A stretch of 64,000 nt of DNA from Gautieria morchelliformis (Eukaryota; Basidiomycota; Agaricomycetes; Gomphales; Gomphaceae). The number at the start of each line of letters is the position of its first letter. The first letter of the stretch is position 1. Positions 41,615-52,689 of the stretch are shown in pieces. The notes under the pieces were generated by a model. The model did no database searches and had not been told where the DNA came from. It worked only from the letters and a program-made list of their open reading frames with translations. Where the stretch lies: contig WHVA01000103.1 in NCBI GenBank assembly GCA_015179125.1, positions 202,842 to 266,841 of the forward strand. Direction: 5' to 3'. Position numbers and translations under genes: made by a program.

Positions 41615-43235
41615 TCTCATGACTCATTTATTTCTTGTATCCAGTAACCTCATTTTTCCTTCCACTGCTCCACCTCTATGTTCGCTCGGTTCGCTCTTCA
41701 CTGAATTTGCCAAAGGACCATTCGCTACTCGCAACATTTGCCACTAGGCATGCCCTCAAACATGATAGACATTCTTTACCCAGCATGATGGTTCATCACT
41801 GGCCCCATCATCTTCCTGACTCAACCCCCTTTAGGTGATCCTATGGCCGGAATGCATTTGCAGGATGTCCTACCCGTAGATCACGTGGGATCAACCCAGC
41901 AGACCAAGAGTCCATCCAGGGTAGTGTGTATGCAGGTCTCAAAGCATGTTTTCTTACATAGGTACCTTTATCCTCTCTCCTGTCATGACGTGTTTATTTC
42001 CTAAAACCAGTTGCTCTGTTCCCACATTCCTCACTCCACCTCTATGTTTGCTCCAATTGCCCTTTGCTGGGTTTGGTGATCGATATTCGCTGTTTGTGTC
42101 ATTTGCCATAGCCACGCCATCAAAGCACGATTGATGTCCTTGGACCAGCTTGGCGGTTCATCACTGGCCCTATCACCTCCTCTGCTCAACCCCCTTTTGA
42201 TGTTCCTATGATCGGCTTGTCACGACTCATGTATTTCCTGCACCCAGCTACCCCTGTTTCCCCTTTCACCACTCCTCCTCCATGTTCACTCGGCTTCGCC
42301 CCTCCCTCTGACCACGCCTCCTCTATGTTCTCTCTGTTCACCCTTCGCTGCATTCACCAAACAACCATTCACTGCTCACATCATTTTGCAGAAGGCACAC
42401 CATCAAACACGATTGACATCCTCTACCTGGCATGATGGTCCATCACTGGCCCCATCATCTTCCCAATGCAACCCCTTTAGGCGTTCATATGGCCGGGATG
42501 CATTCGTGGGACATCCTACCCGCAGGTCGTGTGGGATCAACCCAGCAGAGGAAGAGTCCATGCAGGGTGGTGTATATGCAGGTCCCAAGGCATGTTTTCG
42601 TACATAGGTGCCTTCGCCCCCTTTCCTCTCCATCGTTTCATGTTCGCACTCCTCTTCCATTCTGTTGTATATTTATTTCATCTATTTGTATCATGACTGC
42701 GCACCAACCCTGACTCACGACGGCCTCCTTCCTATTCGCTGTTACCATACGAGCATTCAATAGTAGTTTACATTCGCATGTATCTTCCTCAGTTCAATTA
42801 TCATACGTCCATCTTGTGCAAAACTTGACCTCGCTGTGATCTTCGTCTTGAGCCCTCTCCTATAGACCTCTATCTTCGACCAGAGGAAAACCTAGCATCA
42901 CTGGTGAGTTTCATACTTCATCTTCATTACCTTAGCCTTCAAACTATTACCTGTGCTGTCGGAGAAGGGCTCCGAAGGAGCACCTTCACCGGCGAAAGGA
43001 TTGTTGCTACTTAGATAACCTTTCCGTGACACCTTGCACGTTACATCGTCAAGTGCCACGGGCTATTTCACTACAACTGTAGATAGGGCGAACCCCGATT
43101 GGGTAGCCCTCCTATATTCTGAACATTTATTGGTTCACCCTATTCGCCGAACGGCATACTTATTCGCACAAGTTATTCGGGCATTTGCTGTGTTCACTAA
43201 TACACGATATTAACGCCTAAAAACCAATCTTGACA
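41615..43235 (+). mobile_element. Long LTR (12720 family), with multiplied U3 units
   Basis: Begins near TCTCATGACTCATTT (first bases altered from TGTCATGAC) and ends CCAATCTTGACA at 43235. The first half contains three units, starting near 41615, 41983 and 42217. Each begins with a TCATGAC or TCACGAC box and a TTATTTC-like stretch and ends near a GCAGGTC or CAACCCC box. The remainder matches 12940-13746. Total length is 1.62 kb against 1.03 kb for the 12720 copy. Confidence 0.72.
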
Positions 43236-43242
43236 TCTCCCC

Positions 43243-43857
43243 CCATTGTTCATGTTTGCACTCCTCTCCTTCTCCATTGTATATGTGTTCCATCTATTTG
43301 TATCCTGACTGTGCACCCCTATCCAACCCTGACCCATGATGGCCTCTTTCTTATTCGCTGATATCATATGAGCATTTGGTATAAGTAGTTTACATTCGCA
43401 TGTATATTCCCCAGTTCAATTATCATACATCTATCTTGTGCAAAACTTGACCTCACTGTGACCATTGTCTTGAGCCCTCTTCTATAGACTACCATATTCG
43501 ACCAGAGGAGGACTTAAGCACCACTGGTGAGTTTTCGTACTTCACCTTCATTATCTTAGCCTTCGTACTATTATCAGTGCTGTCGGCGAAGGGCGAAGGA
43601 GCACCTTCGCCGGCAAAAGGATTGTTACTGTGTGACAACCTTTCTGTGAAACCTTTCACATTACATCGTCAAGTATCATGGGCTACTTTGCTATGACTGT
43701 AGATAGGGTGAGCTCCATTTGGGCAGCGCTCTTACATTCTGAACATTTATTGGTTCACCTTATTCACCGAAGAGCACACTTTGTTGCACAAGCTATTTGG
43801 GAATTCACTGTGTTCACTAATACACGATATTAACACCTAAAAACCAATCTTGACATT
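43243..43857 (+). mobile_element. Partial LTR of the 12720 family
   Basis: Matches only the last 615 bases of the family (from CATGTTTGCACTCCTC to ATCTTGACA). It directly follows the preceding copy, separated by seven bases, so the two resemble an incomplete tandem duplication. Confidence 0.72.
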
Positions 43858-43953
43858 GAGGTACTGGAATGGCTTTCAGTGAATTGGCGTGATCTTTCTG
43901 GTTGTCTGTTCTTGGGTGTACAACCCAAGGGACAAGGAAGGCACAAGACTGGT

Positions 43954-44172
43954 CATGACCCGTCCATTTTGTATACCCAGTAACCTCAACACCCCACTTC
44001 TTTGTTCTCCCTGTTCGCTCCTTGCCGAATTCGCCGAACATTTATTTGCTTTTATATCATTTGCACGTAGCAGCACTACCTGTACTCGATCAATGCCTTC
44101 TCCCCGGCTCGATGGCCCATCACGGGTCCCTTTACCTTCCTGGCTCAAACCCCATCGGATGCTCCTTTGTTC
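43954..44172 (+). repeat. Single U3 unit of the 12720 LTR family
   Basis: GTCATGACCCGTCCATTTTG to about GCTCCTTTGTTCAGG resembles one of the 230-bp units of the LTR U3. It abuts the gag fragment at 44173. Confidence 0.55.
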
Positions 44173-45000
44173 AGGTGGCGTAACTTCGCTGTCCAGCCGG
44201 CATCCTTCCCAGATGAGCGCACAAAGATCCTATATGCTCTTTCCTTCATGACAGGAGGCTCTGCGGAGATATGGGCACACAACGAGACACAGGCTGTCAT
44301 TGATGGCACCTCCTCTATATCCACTCTGGAGGGGTTCATTAAACGTGTGGAGGAGGCCTTTGGTGACCCAGATCGTGCCCGGACGGCTCGCACTAAACTG
44401 CATGACCTTAGGATGGTGTCAGGAATGTTGGCAGATGAATACACGGCTCAATTTGAGATCCTGGCAGGCAGGACAGGCTGTAATGATGAGGCACTCGAGG
44501 ATGCCTATGCTCGTGGCCTTCCAGCAGGTATCCTTGATAAGATCCACGCCCAGCCCTTTCTTCCATCCAACCTCAAAGCCTGGAAGGAAGCAGCCTGTCA
44601 GATTGACCGCAATCATCGCCGTCTGTTAGAGGTCAGGAAGGCACAGACACCTCATGTCCCTAATCACCCTCCTCCTGCCCGTCCACTCCACACTCCTGCT
44701 ACGGCTCCTGTTGTCACAGCACCACCCAGTAATGCGACACCTATGGACATTGACTCATCCTGCCGCTGCACCAAAACACGGACCTGCTACAACTGTAAGA
44801 GACCTGGTCACATTTCACCAGACTGTCCTGAACCTCGCAAGCCATGAATCCGCGCAAACCTCACGGAGGCGGACATTGCAGCAATTGTCTCTAAATCTGT
44901 GGCAGCAGCGATGGAGGAACGCAAACAGAAGGTGGAAGCCCCTGTCCAAGATGAAGGAAAGGGTTTTAAGGCCAGTCAGTGGTGAAAGACATGCCCCGCT
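44173..45000 (+). pseudogene. gag: Gag (C-terminal two thirds) of a B-type chromovirus
   Basis: Starts inside the gag core (FAVQPASFPDERTKILYALS) and continues to a proline-rich linker and a CCHC knuckle, CYNCKRPGHISPDC, near 44785. A TGA at 44845-44847 follows EPRKP; beyond it the same frame continues (IRANLTEADIAAIVS) to a second stop near 44983. The N-terminal third is absent here but lies inverted at 45750-45447. Confidence 0.85.
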
Positions 45001-45039
45001 CGACGAATCAGTTTTCAGTTCTCGAAACATGTACAATAG

Positions 45040-45445
45040 GGATCACAGGCGATATGATGCATCCCTCTCCTATCCCTGATCGAACTGAAACCAAACCAGC
45101 CATGCCAAAAACCCAACCCATCGCTCCAGTTGCTAATGCAAACCTTCCAGTCCCTCTATATGTCCGTACTGCTGACCTCCGCCGATGCACCAAAGTACCT
45201 CTCAAGGTCCACTCCGTTGACACAGGGCATCCACTTGCAATTGACTCCCTCCTTGACAGTGGTGCTACAGGGATGTTCATCGATGTGGAGTTTGTAAGGG
45301 AACACAGACTTCGGACCCGTCCCCTACCCCGTGCCATCCCCGTCTACAATATTGATGGTACCCCAAATGAGGCTGGCTCAATCAAGGAAGAAGTTGACCT
45401 CATTTGCACCTTTGGGGATCATACGGAACGTGCCACATTCTCCGT
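45040..45445 (+). pseudogene. Protease of a B-type chromovirus, truncated
   Basis: Reads SLLDSGATGMFIDVEFVREH near 45250 (retropepsin active site) and AIPVYNIDGTPNEAGSIKEE, then breaks off after ERATFSV at 45445. It is close in sequence to the protease of element A. The RT that should follow is missing because the strand orientation changes at this point. Confidence 0.85.
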
Positions 45446-45750
45446 ACCTGATAAACCCTTCAGTCTCTGCACGGTCTCCATTGAACTTCTCCGGTTCCGC
45501 TGCTTTGATAGAGCGAGTAGATGGAGGGACACTGTGAGGTACTGAGGGCGCAAGGGCTTGAGCAGCAGCAACAGCAGCGTTGACGGCAGCATTGGCTAAG
45601 TGGTCGTGAACGTTAACAATCTGACTGTGCAGTTCCTGATTCTGCAGTTGAAGTTGCTGCAGCTGCTGTGCTTGGCTGGAAAGGAGGCCTCGAAGAAATG
45701 GCCCATGGTCACCCAGGGAGTCCCAGTATGCGTCTGGGAGTTGGTCTGCC
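45446..45750 (-). pseudogene. gag: Gag N-terminus of a B-type chromovirus, opposite strand
   Basis: Starts MADQLPDAYWDSLGDHG at 45750, has a Gln/Leu-rich coiled coil (QAQQLQQLQLQNQELHSQ), and reaches EKFNGDRAETEGFIR at about 45447, where the sequence turns into the antisense of the neighbouring protease. It follows its own LTR (45813-46207) at a normal leader distance. It contains precisely the gag part that is missing from 44173-45000. Confidence 0.83.
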
Positions 45751-45812
45751 ATAGGCTGAGATGAAGGCTGGTTAAGAAAAGTGTGTGGGGTCGTCCTATG
45801 AGCTTGATCTTC

Positions 45813-46207
45813 TGTGAGGGCAACACTAATAACGAAGCCACAACCAAAGATACTCAAGGAGATAAGAGCCGATACTAGGACAATGACCAACTGTGTAGTG
45901 GGTATCCTCAGATTATAACTCTACCAACGATAGATACATAGGGACTTGCCTGTGTAGTGGGTATCCTCAGAGATCAAGCTGAGGAAACGCCACCACAGGG
46001 GCTACAGTCTTATAGCGCTGGCAAGGCTTACATAATAGGGGAGACGGAAACTTGTAGAAGGTTACGGAAGGTGACGGAATGTGACATGTGACAGAGTGTG
46101 ACAGAAGGTGATGGAATGTGACGGAAGGTTATGGAAACTGACAGAAGGTAACGGAAACTCATGGAAGGAAATAGAAACTTGTGGAAGGAAATGCGTGAAC
46201 CCTGACA
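45813..46207 (-). mobile_element. 5' LTR of a B-type chromovirus
   Basis: 395 bp, inverse of the 10462-10862 LTR with few differences: a 6-bp indel, and CCG to CTG or CCA changes inside the U3 array. It is followed on the minus strand by a leader of about 60 bases and the gag start. Confidence 0.88.
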
Positions 46208-46830
46208 ACTAACTAGGAAAGGGAATCAGGGGTGATGGGAAGTGCGAAGGGAAACCTGAAGGAAGCCAAGAATAACCTGAGGTTCCCAAATGAGAGCCAA
46301 AGCCGAGCTTCGGTCTGGATTCAGGAACAGGTCGTAACATCATCCGGGTAGTAGATGCCATCATAGTAGGGCATGGTAAGAATAGTCTCGATGTCACCAC
46401 CTGGAAAGGCAGAGCCTCATAAGTATGTTTGTGTATGTGGTAGGATACGTCCACATTACTAAGTTCCCCTTTCCCCCTCCTGGACGAGTCTGGAGTTGAC
46501 ACGGCATCCATAGAATTATTATCCAATGACTCTGTTTAATTCAGCTGAGCAGTTCTTCTAAGCTCAATTGTGAACAACGTCTAAGTTGTGCTACATATCT
46601 GTGGAAGTGAACTAGCCTCTTATGTCATTGCTGTAGAGCCTCCAATAAACTGCTCACTCAGCTTCTTCTTAGACATCATTGTCTGGATCACCTTTCCCTC
46701 CCACAGCCATTCTGTCAGGGAAGTCATAGCTTGTGCAATCTTCCCTGCTGGATTCCTCATATTCCTCTTGGAACTCAAGTGCTCACTGTGACTTGCCTGT
46801 GCATGCTATCACCTTGTTTGCTCTTAGCCT
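46208..46830. other. Spacer between LTR and LINE ORF1
   Basis: If the LINE were complete its ORF2 would begin here on the minus strand. I see no endonuclease or RT motifs. Confidence 0.45.
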
Positions 46831-46840
46831 TGGTACCTGC

Positions 46841-48471
46841 TCATATCCATGCAACATGGAGGGCCGTCTCTGTGGCCGACTCGTGGGTTTGCTGCTGTCT
46901 GCCTTTGCTGGATCTGAGCCGTTGTTTCCTGCAGGTAATGCTGGTGATACTGCATTGCTGTGCTCCCTCTCTGTGCCATCTGCCGTTGCGTACTCGCCAT
47001 TGCCACGTGTGCGCCCCTTCTCCTGAGGTCGGTGTCCTCGGATGCTCTGCTGCCGCTTTTTCTCTTACGTGCTGCTGTTCCCATGTCCAGGCGCTTTCGT
47101 CCAGGAAGTACTTGTATGTGCTTTCTGGGTCATCCCTCTTGATCCTCTCGCTTGCCCCGGTGAATTTTGGGCATGTCCTATCCCACGATGCGTGCCCTGA
47201 TGTGTCGCAGTTTACGCACCCGAACTTGTCTGGGTCCCTCTCCTCGCAGTCTGCGGTCCTGTGTTCCTTTGCGCAGGTGCCGCACATGTCTCGTTCATTG
47301 CATGCAGCTGCTAGGTGTCTGGCATATTTCTGGCACTTCAGGCACCTTCGCGGTTCCCTCCTCATCCTCCTGGCCCACATCCTTTTCCCCGCTATGACTA
47401 AGCCATCCCTGATCGCAATGTTTGCGGCTTCTGTGGTCCTGAACCTCGCTATTAGGTGCACCGTCCATTGCCCTGGGCTGCGCCTCTGCACAGGTTTGAT
47501 CCATCTTGTTGATTCTAGCGTGCCGTCTGGCAGTCCCGAGTTGTGCTCTATTCTCGTGTACTCTGCCAGAGCATCGGGGGCATGACTGACTGGGACGTAC
47601 CCCATGATGACGCAGGCGGATCGCTCCTTTACTACTGCGGAGGTGCTGAACTTCCGCAGGAAATCTTCCCTGCGTGTCTGGATGACTTCTGCCGCTTCTT
47701 GCGTTTCCAAATCGAATACTATCCCCCCGTTCACTAGCTTCTTTACTCCCACAAATCTAGGTGCCTCTCCCTCCTCCAGAGTGTCCATGTACTCGACTGC
47801 TTCGTTGACCTTAGCTACGAGTTCCCGCTCGGTGAGTTCCTTGAATGGGTTCAGTTCTGTGCCGGGGTCTTTGTCGATTAGTATTTGACGTCTCCTCACT
47901 TTCACCCTGGCTAGAGTGTTGAGGTGCGCAAGCGGCACTGCACCCTTGAGCGCTGCCGCATATGTTAACACTGAGGCCTGCTCTGCCATCCCCGCCCCTC
48001 TCGTTCCGTTCTCTAGTGCGTCTGCTGCCAGATCTGCGGCTTTTATGGTGTCGTAGGCTGCCTCTCTGAGTGCATCCGTCGCTTCCTCCGCCTTCCGCAT
48101 TATCGGGTCTATCCTATCTTTTTCTCAATGTATTTCATAACTGGTTCCCCAAAACTCTTGGCTGACGTGTCCATCATCAAGATCGCTATGGATCTTGCCC
48201 CTTCTTTCAGGGCCTTGTGCGTGGTGCTTTGGGCCATGCACAGCAGTGCGTAGCTCAAGCTCTCTTGAGATATCATATCATCCTTTGCCACGTACTGGTT
48301 TCTGTCTAGGAAATTTCGCGCCTGCTCTCTGCTCCGCACCATTGAGCCCGCGCTGTCTATCAACTCACCTCATGTCTTTGCCTGCTCTCCCTGCTGCGCC
48401 GTCCCCGCCCTGGTCCTCCCTAGGTGCGCGCCTCCTGTGCTCTGACCCTCTGCACTTGCCGGTGTGGTCAT
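46841..48471 (-). pseudogene. LINE (Tad-like) ORF1 protein
   Basis: The N-terminal part starts near 48471 (MTTPASAEGQ) and continues with MIDSAGSMVRSREQARNFLD (48363-48109). A frame change near 48105 leads to a 419-codon frame ending at 46841. The C-terminal half carries three zinc knuckle-like motifs: CLKCQKYARHLAAAC, CGTCAKEHRTADC and CVNCDTSGHASWDRTC (47320-47160). This is the usual form of ORF1 in fungal non-LTR elements and binds RNA. ORF2 is absent downstream. The long plus-strand frame at 46731-47585 is its shadow. Confidence 0.82.
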
Positions 48472-48479
48472 TTTGTACG

Positions 48480-49790
48480 CTTCTTCCTTTTGAAGCACTC
48501 TACCTGTGTTCAGTGCGACGGTGTGCTGCACCTTCCATGAGTAGGGTGAGATTTAGCATGGATGCGAGGATTTTTCATTTTTGGATGTGGTGGTAAGCGT
48601 GAGAAAAGTCTCCCCCATGCCATTAAGCCTGTTGCCCATGTGTGTGTGCTTGACACCTGTGAGGGTGTTCCTATGCATGGTGTCTGGCACCTGCTTGGTC
48701 ATTGCTGCTGCCGCTGTCATGTCGTCAATGGCATCCATCCTGAAGCTCTTTTGACTTAAGCTCAAGTACTCTGAGCTCTGACTATTGTCAGTTGCTCCTC
48801 TTTTACCACATCATTCCCTCTTGGGAAGGGCAGTTGACCAACTCCTTCAGTGCCAAGCTCCATCTTGACTTGGGTCTCATCTCAAGACCCATGGGGATGG
48901 ATGTGGCATCCTTCTTGTCTCATTGTCAGATGATGATGATGATGATGTTACTTGACCCTCCCCGTTGTTGACAGGCAAGGGCGACCTAGGGGCAGAGGCT
49001 GGCTCAGTGACATGTGGTCGGGGTGTTCCTTGTCCTCTTTTTTTTTTTTTTTGTCTTCTTTTTATATCCAATTTTTTGTCTTTTGCGGCAGAGCCCTATG
49101 TAAGGTGTAGCATACAGATCGCCCATCCAAATTCTATCCTTCATATGTACCTTGACCTCGACATGTGCTCCTTAGTCGAAGCCCAGAGCAGTTCCGTGCC
49201 TGTGTGGGTGGGGTCATGGTTACCACGCGTCTGGTGTCATGACAGCGCTGTGTAGTGTTGTGCTGCCTCGCTGCCTTCTCTTCCCCATCCTGCTTCTTTC
49301 CAAGTTCCTTCCCTCGTCCTCTCCCACCCATGCTACTGCTTCTCCTCCTCTGGCAACTCCAGGTTTCCATATGTCTTTGCAAACCCCGTCTCATGTATAA
49401 ACTGGAATAGGGCTTGGTGGGGGGGGGGGGGGGGGAAGAGACCAATGGCGCATGCCGCCACCGGTTGCCCCAGTCAGCTAGGACATATGGTTCAGTGTTG
49501 AACCGCATCCAGAGCCGGCCACCCTCACAGGCGGCCACAAAACCCCAAGGAGATTTCTCGCAAGCTGGTCATATCAGAGGCTGACTCTGAAACGCAAGCC
49601 TAGAGCCTGAGGCCAAGCACTGGCAGCGGAAAGAAGCCGCCGCGGCGAGCCACCACACGCAGGCCCTTGAGCTGCTCCACCACGGGACCAGTGGAGTGTC
49701 CATCAACCGGTGTTGAACCATCCACCAAGACTGGGTATGGATGTCCCACTGATTTATCAGAGGGTTTGTTCCCGCAGTGATTAGATCAAT
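48480..49790. other. No recognised gene; homopolymer runs
   Basis: Contains 15 T at 49038-49052, a GAT repeat near 48931, and 17 G at 49419-49435. These may be assembly-sensitive. No domain was recognised in any frame. Confidence 0.4.
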
Positions 49791-49794
49791 CCAT

Positions 49795-50085
49795 CCATAG
49801 TCATATAACTCATAGATGTTATGAATGGGGCATGATATATTCAAATTTCGAGAGCATGTCAGATGAAAGAAACAAAGCACAAATAGCCCACGTGAATAAG
49901 GCTAGAGAATAGGCATGGTGCATATGAGAGAGTGAATAGCGTCTTTATCAAAGGGTAGGCGGTGAGACCACGGTAAGGTCAGCTGATGTCATTATCGGCA
50001 CAGAAACTATCATCCGAACCCATGCCACCACCCGGGCCATGGCAAGTCTAGTGACGACGGGTCAAGCTACGAGATTGCGGCTGAC
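49795..50085 (+). repeat. Left arm of a 290-bp inverted repeat around two host genes
   Basis: Matches the inverse complement of 54745-55035 through blocks such as TATATTCAAATTTCGAGAGC, GGCTAGAGAATAGGCATGGT, GTCATTATCGGCACAGAAA and ACGACGGGTCAAGCTACGAG. Identity is clearly below 100 percent. Confidence 0.72.
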
Positions 50086-50599
50086 TGAAATTTGCCGTTA
50101 GCACACAATGATCAGACGCATTAATGTCATGAGCAATCTCATGCCTGGGTAGTGTCGAAGAGGAAGGGTAGGAATGACCGTGTGGTTCCTCTAAGCTGCT
50201 GCATAATGGTCAGCCGGCACTGTCGTGGAAATCATACTGGTATGTCGTACTCAACATCCGTATCTTCCTCACTATTCCCCGAATGTGGGACACAAGACAG
50301 CGGTGCCAGCAAAGACCTTTGACAGATATGAGTATGAAGCAGAAGACGCCGCACAAGCTGGACATACGTTGTCTGTCTTTGCTGGTAGTTGGAGGGGCCT
50401 GTGTTCGCCTGACTCCCGCTGCTTGACGAATTGTTAAATGTTACACTACGGACACAGACTGACTAGCATGTACTGACGTGATGTGGTGTGACCTAGAACT
50501 TTGACCAACGTGTTGTCCACGGCTGTCCGTGGAAAAAGCGAAGATTGGCAAATGAACTTTGCCCCGATCCATCAATGCTTACCTGCTAGAACTACTACT

Positions 50600-51949
50600 G
50601 GATGCGACACGTCCGAGATTGGCTTCACTGTGTCCATAGCCATGGTGGGTAATAAATTCCATCTCAGAAAGTGACAGTAATACATCGTCGGTGAGATGAG
50701 TGCTTACCTTCGTGAACTGTCGGAGCCAAACGCCTCCGTTTGATGACGAACATGACCAGGCTTCCAGGCATTATCATCATAGGGCGCGTGTTTCAAAGAG
50801 GTCGCGTTACTTTCCGCTGTGCTGTGGCTGTGAATTGAAAGGCTGTCCAAGGGGAATCACAATGCCAACAGTTAGCTCGATATATGTATTGGGTCTATGT
50901 TACTACCGTTCGCTGCTGGCCTGTGAAACTGACTCCACATCAAAGCTGGGATTACTACGCCCAGAGTCGGTCGAAGTTCGCTGCGTTGCAGCTGGTGTCA
51001 TATACCGAGTTACTCGTCCGGGAGGTGGAGGAAGGCCTGAGGATGTCGACGTTCGATCTGGCCGGGGGGAGGAGACGTGGAGAGAAAACGGGGAGTGTGA
51101 GTGAGGGGTGGCCGTGGATTTCCCCTTCGTTGGTGGCGATTCCTGGGCTAGCTTCTTCACTCTGCAAAATGCAAATTAAGTGTCAAGTATAGGAACTCGT
51201 GGAGTGGCCAGAGAAGACAGTCATTCATTGGGAGATTAGCGCGTACATATCACTGTTGGCCATGATAGGCCTATTGATGAGCATTTTTTTTCTCTCTTCG
51301 AGCTATCAACGCTTAGTCAATAAGCACAAATTGCCTCGCTAATGCGATTATTCACCTCTTTACCTTTAGCACAGTCAGCAGTATGGAAATCGACAAGAAA
51401 TGTGGACTTACGTTTCTGCTCTTGCGCTTCAAGCTATCCCGTGGTCAGTACTTAATGATGGAAGTTCACTATTCCGATCACTTCACCTGCTTCCCTTTAC
51501 GATAGTCAAGATCTTACTTAGTACCTGACAAGAAATATGTACTTACGTCTCATCTCTTCATCAGATCTCTCCTGGAGACAGCCGAGCTTATTCCATACAT
51601 AGATCAAAAATGACAAGGGGATGGCTCACCTTAAATTCCCGCTTGGCTTTGGCGATGTCCTCCCGCACAGACTCGACAGTTCCAACCTCGATGGTCGCTT
51701 TTCTCCATTTGTTCTTCTTCAACTCTTCATCAATAGCCTTGAGGTCTCTCTTTGCCCTTTGCAAGTGGCTGTCAAACGATTCAACCCATATCTGTGTTGG
51801 ATAGCTTACTCCTCTGCGTGGACTCGTGTCGTCTGCGCAATCTCTGAAGATGTCGTCCCGGCTTTCACCCGCTGGTCAACATATCCATTCAAATCCGCCA
51901 TTTCCGCTGTGGCCACTCGGTGTGTCTTCTTAGTTTCACTGTTGAACAT
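50600..51949 (-). pseudogene. Coiled-coil, Ser-rich protein gene with many small exons
   Basis: The start at 51949 reads MFNSETKKTHRVATAEMADL, then GYVDQRVKAGTTSSEIAQTT. The next block reads IWVESFDSHLQRAKRDLKAI and ELKKNKWRKATIEVGTVESV, a helical coiled coil (51790-51625). Small exons follow (ERSDEEMR, LEAQEQK, MLINRPIMANSD). A long exon at 51160-50903 is Ser/Thr/Pro-rich (KKLAQESPPTKGKSTATPHS). Donors such as GTAAGTACATATTTC support the splicing. Between the first two blocks the frame breaks at a GAGGAGTAAGC stretch with only 18 bases of GT...AG, too short for a normal intron. The family is familiar from agaricomycetes but has no function I can name. An upstream start at 52314 is possible. 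Confidence 0.5.
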
Positions 51950-52689
51950 TATGGCTCAAAGAGAGGCTGTGTGTAGAAAAGGGCGAGCTATGGGGGATTT
52001 CCAGTTTAGTTGCACTCGAGACTTACGATCTGATCTTTTATGCTTGGAACCCGGGTGTGCATCCGGTAGCCGCATTGCAGGTGCCACCAAGGGAGTCATT
52101 GAATCATGAGTCATTGAATCATATGCAACTCTATAGACAAGAACAATGAGAACAATGCACGCGGCAATACAATAGCTGCAAATGCTTCTGGCATTTGACA
52201 TGTACCGCCACCAGATAACCGGGAATCATAGTTGCCCACGGCCTGAGCACGGTACCCCGGCGCCTTGCCGCTGTCAGTTGAAGTGCGAAGCGGCTGGCTA
52301 TCGCTTGTGAACATGGACTACTAATCCATTCTTGGGTTGCTTGCCTTTACGAAACACTAAGTGTATAGTCACAATTTGTATAGACTCAGTACGCTTGCGG
52401 CACCTCAAGGGCCATATAGCTTATGTGCTTGATGCATGTCTCCAGAATAAGAGGGCGTGTGAGCCGTGTGGCTCACAATGATGAGTGGCGCGCCACAGAT
52501 GTAGTTGATCAGGGAACCCATCTATAAGTAACACGTTCAATGTCTTGGAAATTTGAGGGATGAGCCACACTCCATGGCCCGTGGCCCGGTGTATTGAGAA
52601 GTTCAGCACTGACATCGCGTCGTGAGTCTCGAGATTGTCGCGATCCTAGCTTATCTGTCCACGAACCGGGCAATGAGTCTACGGGGAAC

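Noticed and set aside
46731..47585. 284-codon plus-strand frame
   Set aside because: It is a shadow of the LINE ORF1 zinc-knuckle region on the minus strand and is rich in Cys/Leu/Ser without a domain.
49419..49435. Run of 17 G as a quadruplex or regulatory element
   Set aside because: A single homopolymer near unassigned sequence may be an assembly artefact; nothing else supports a function.
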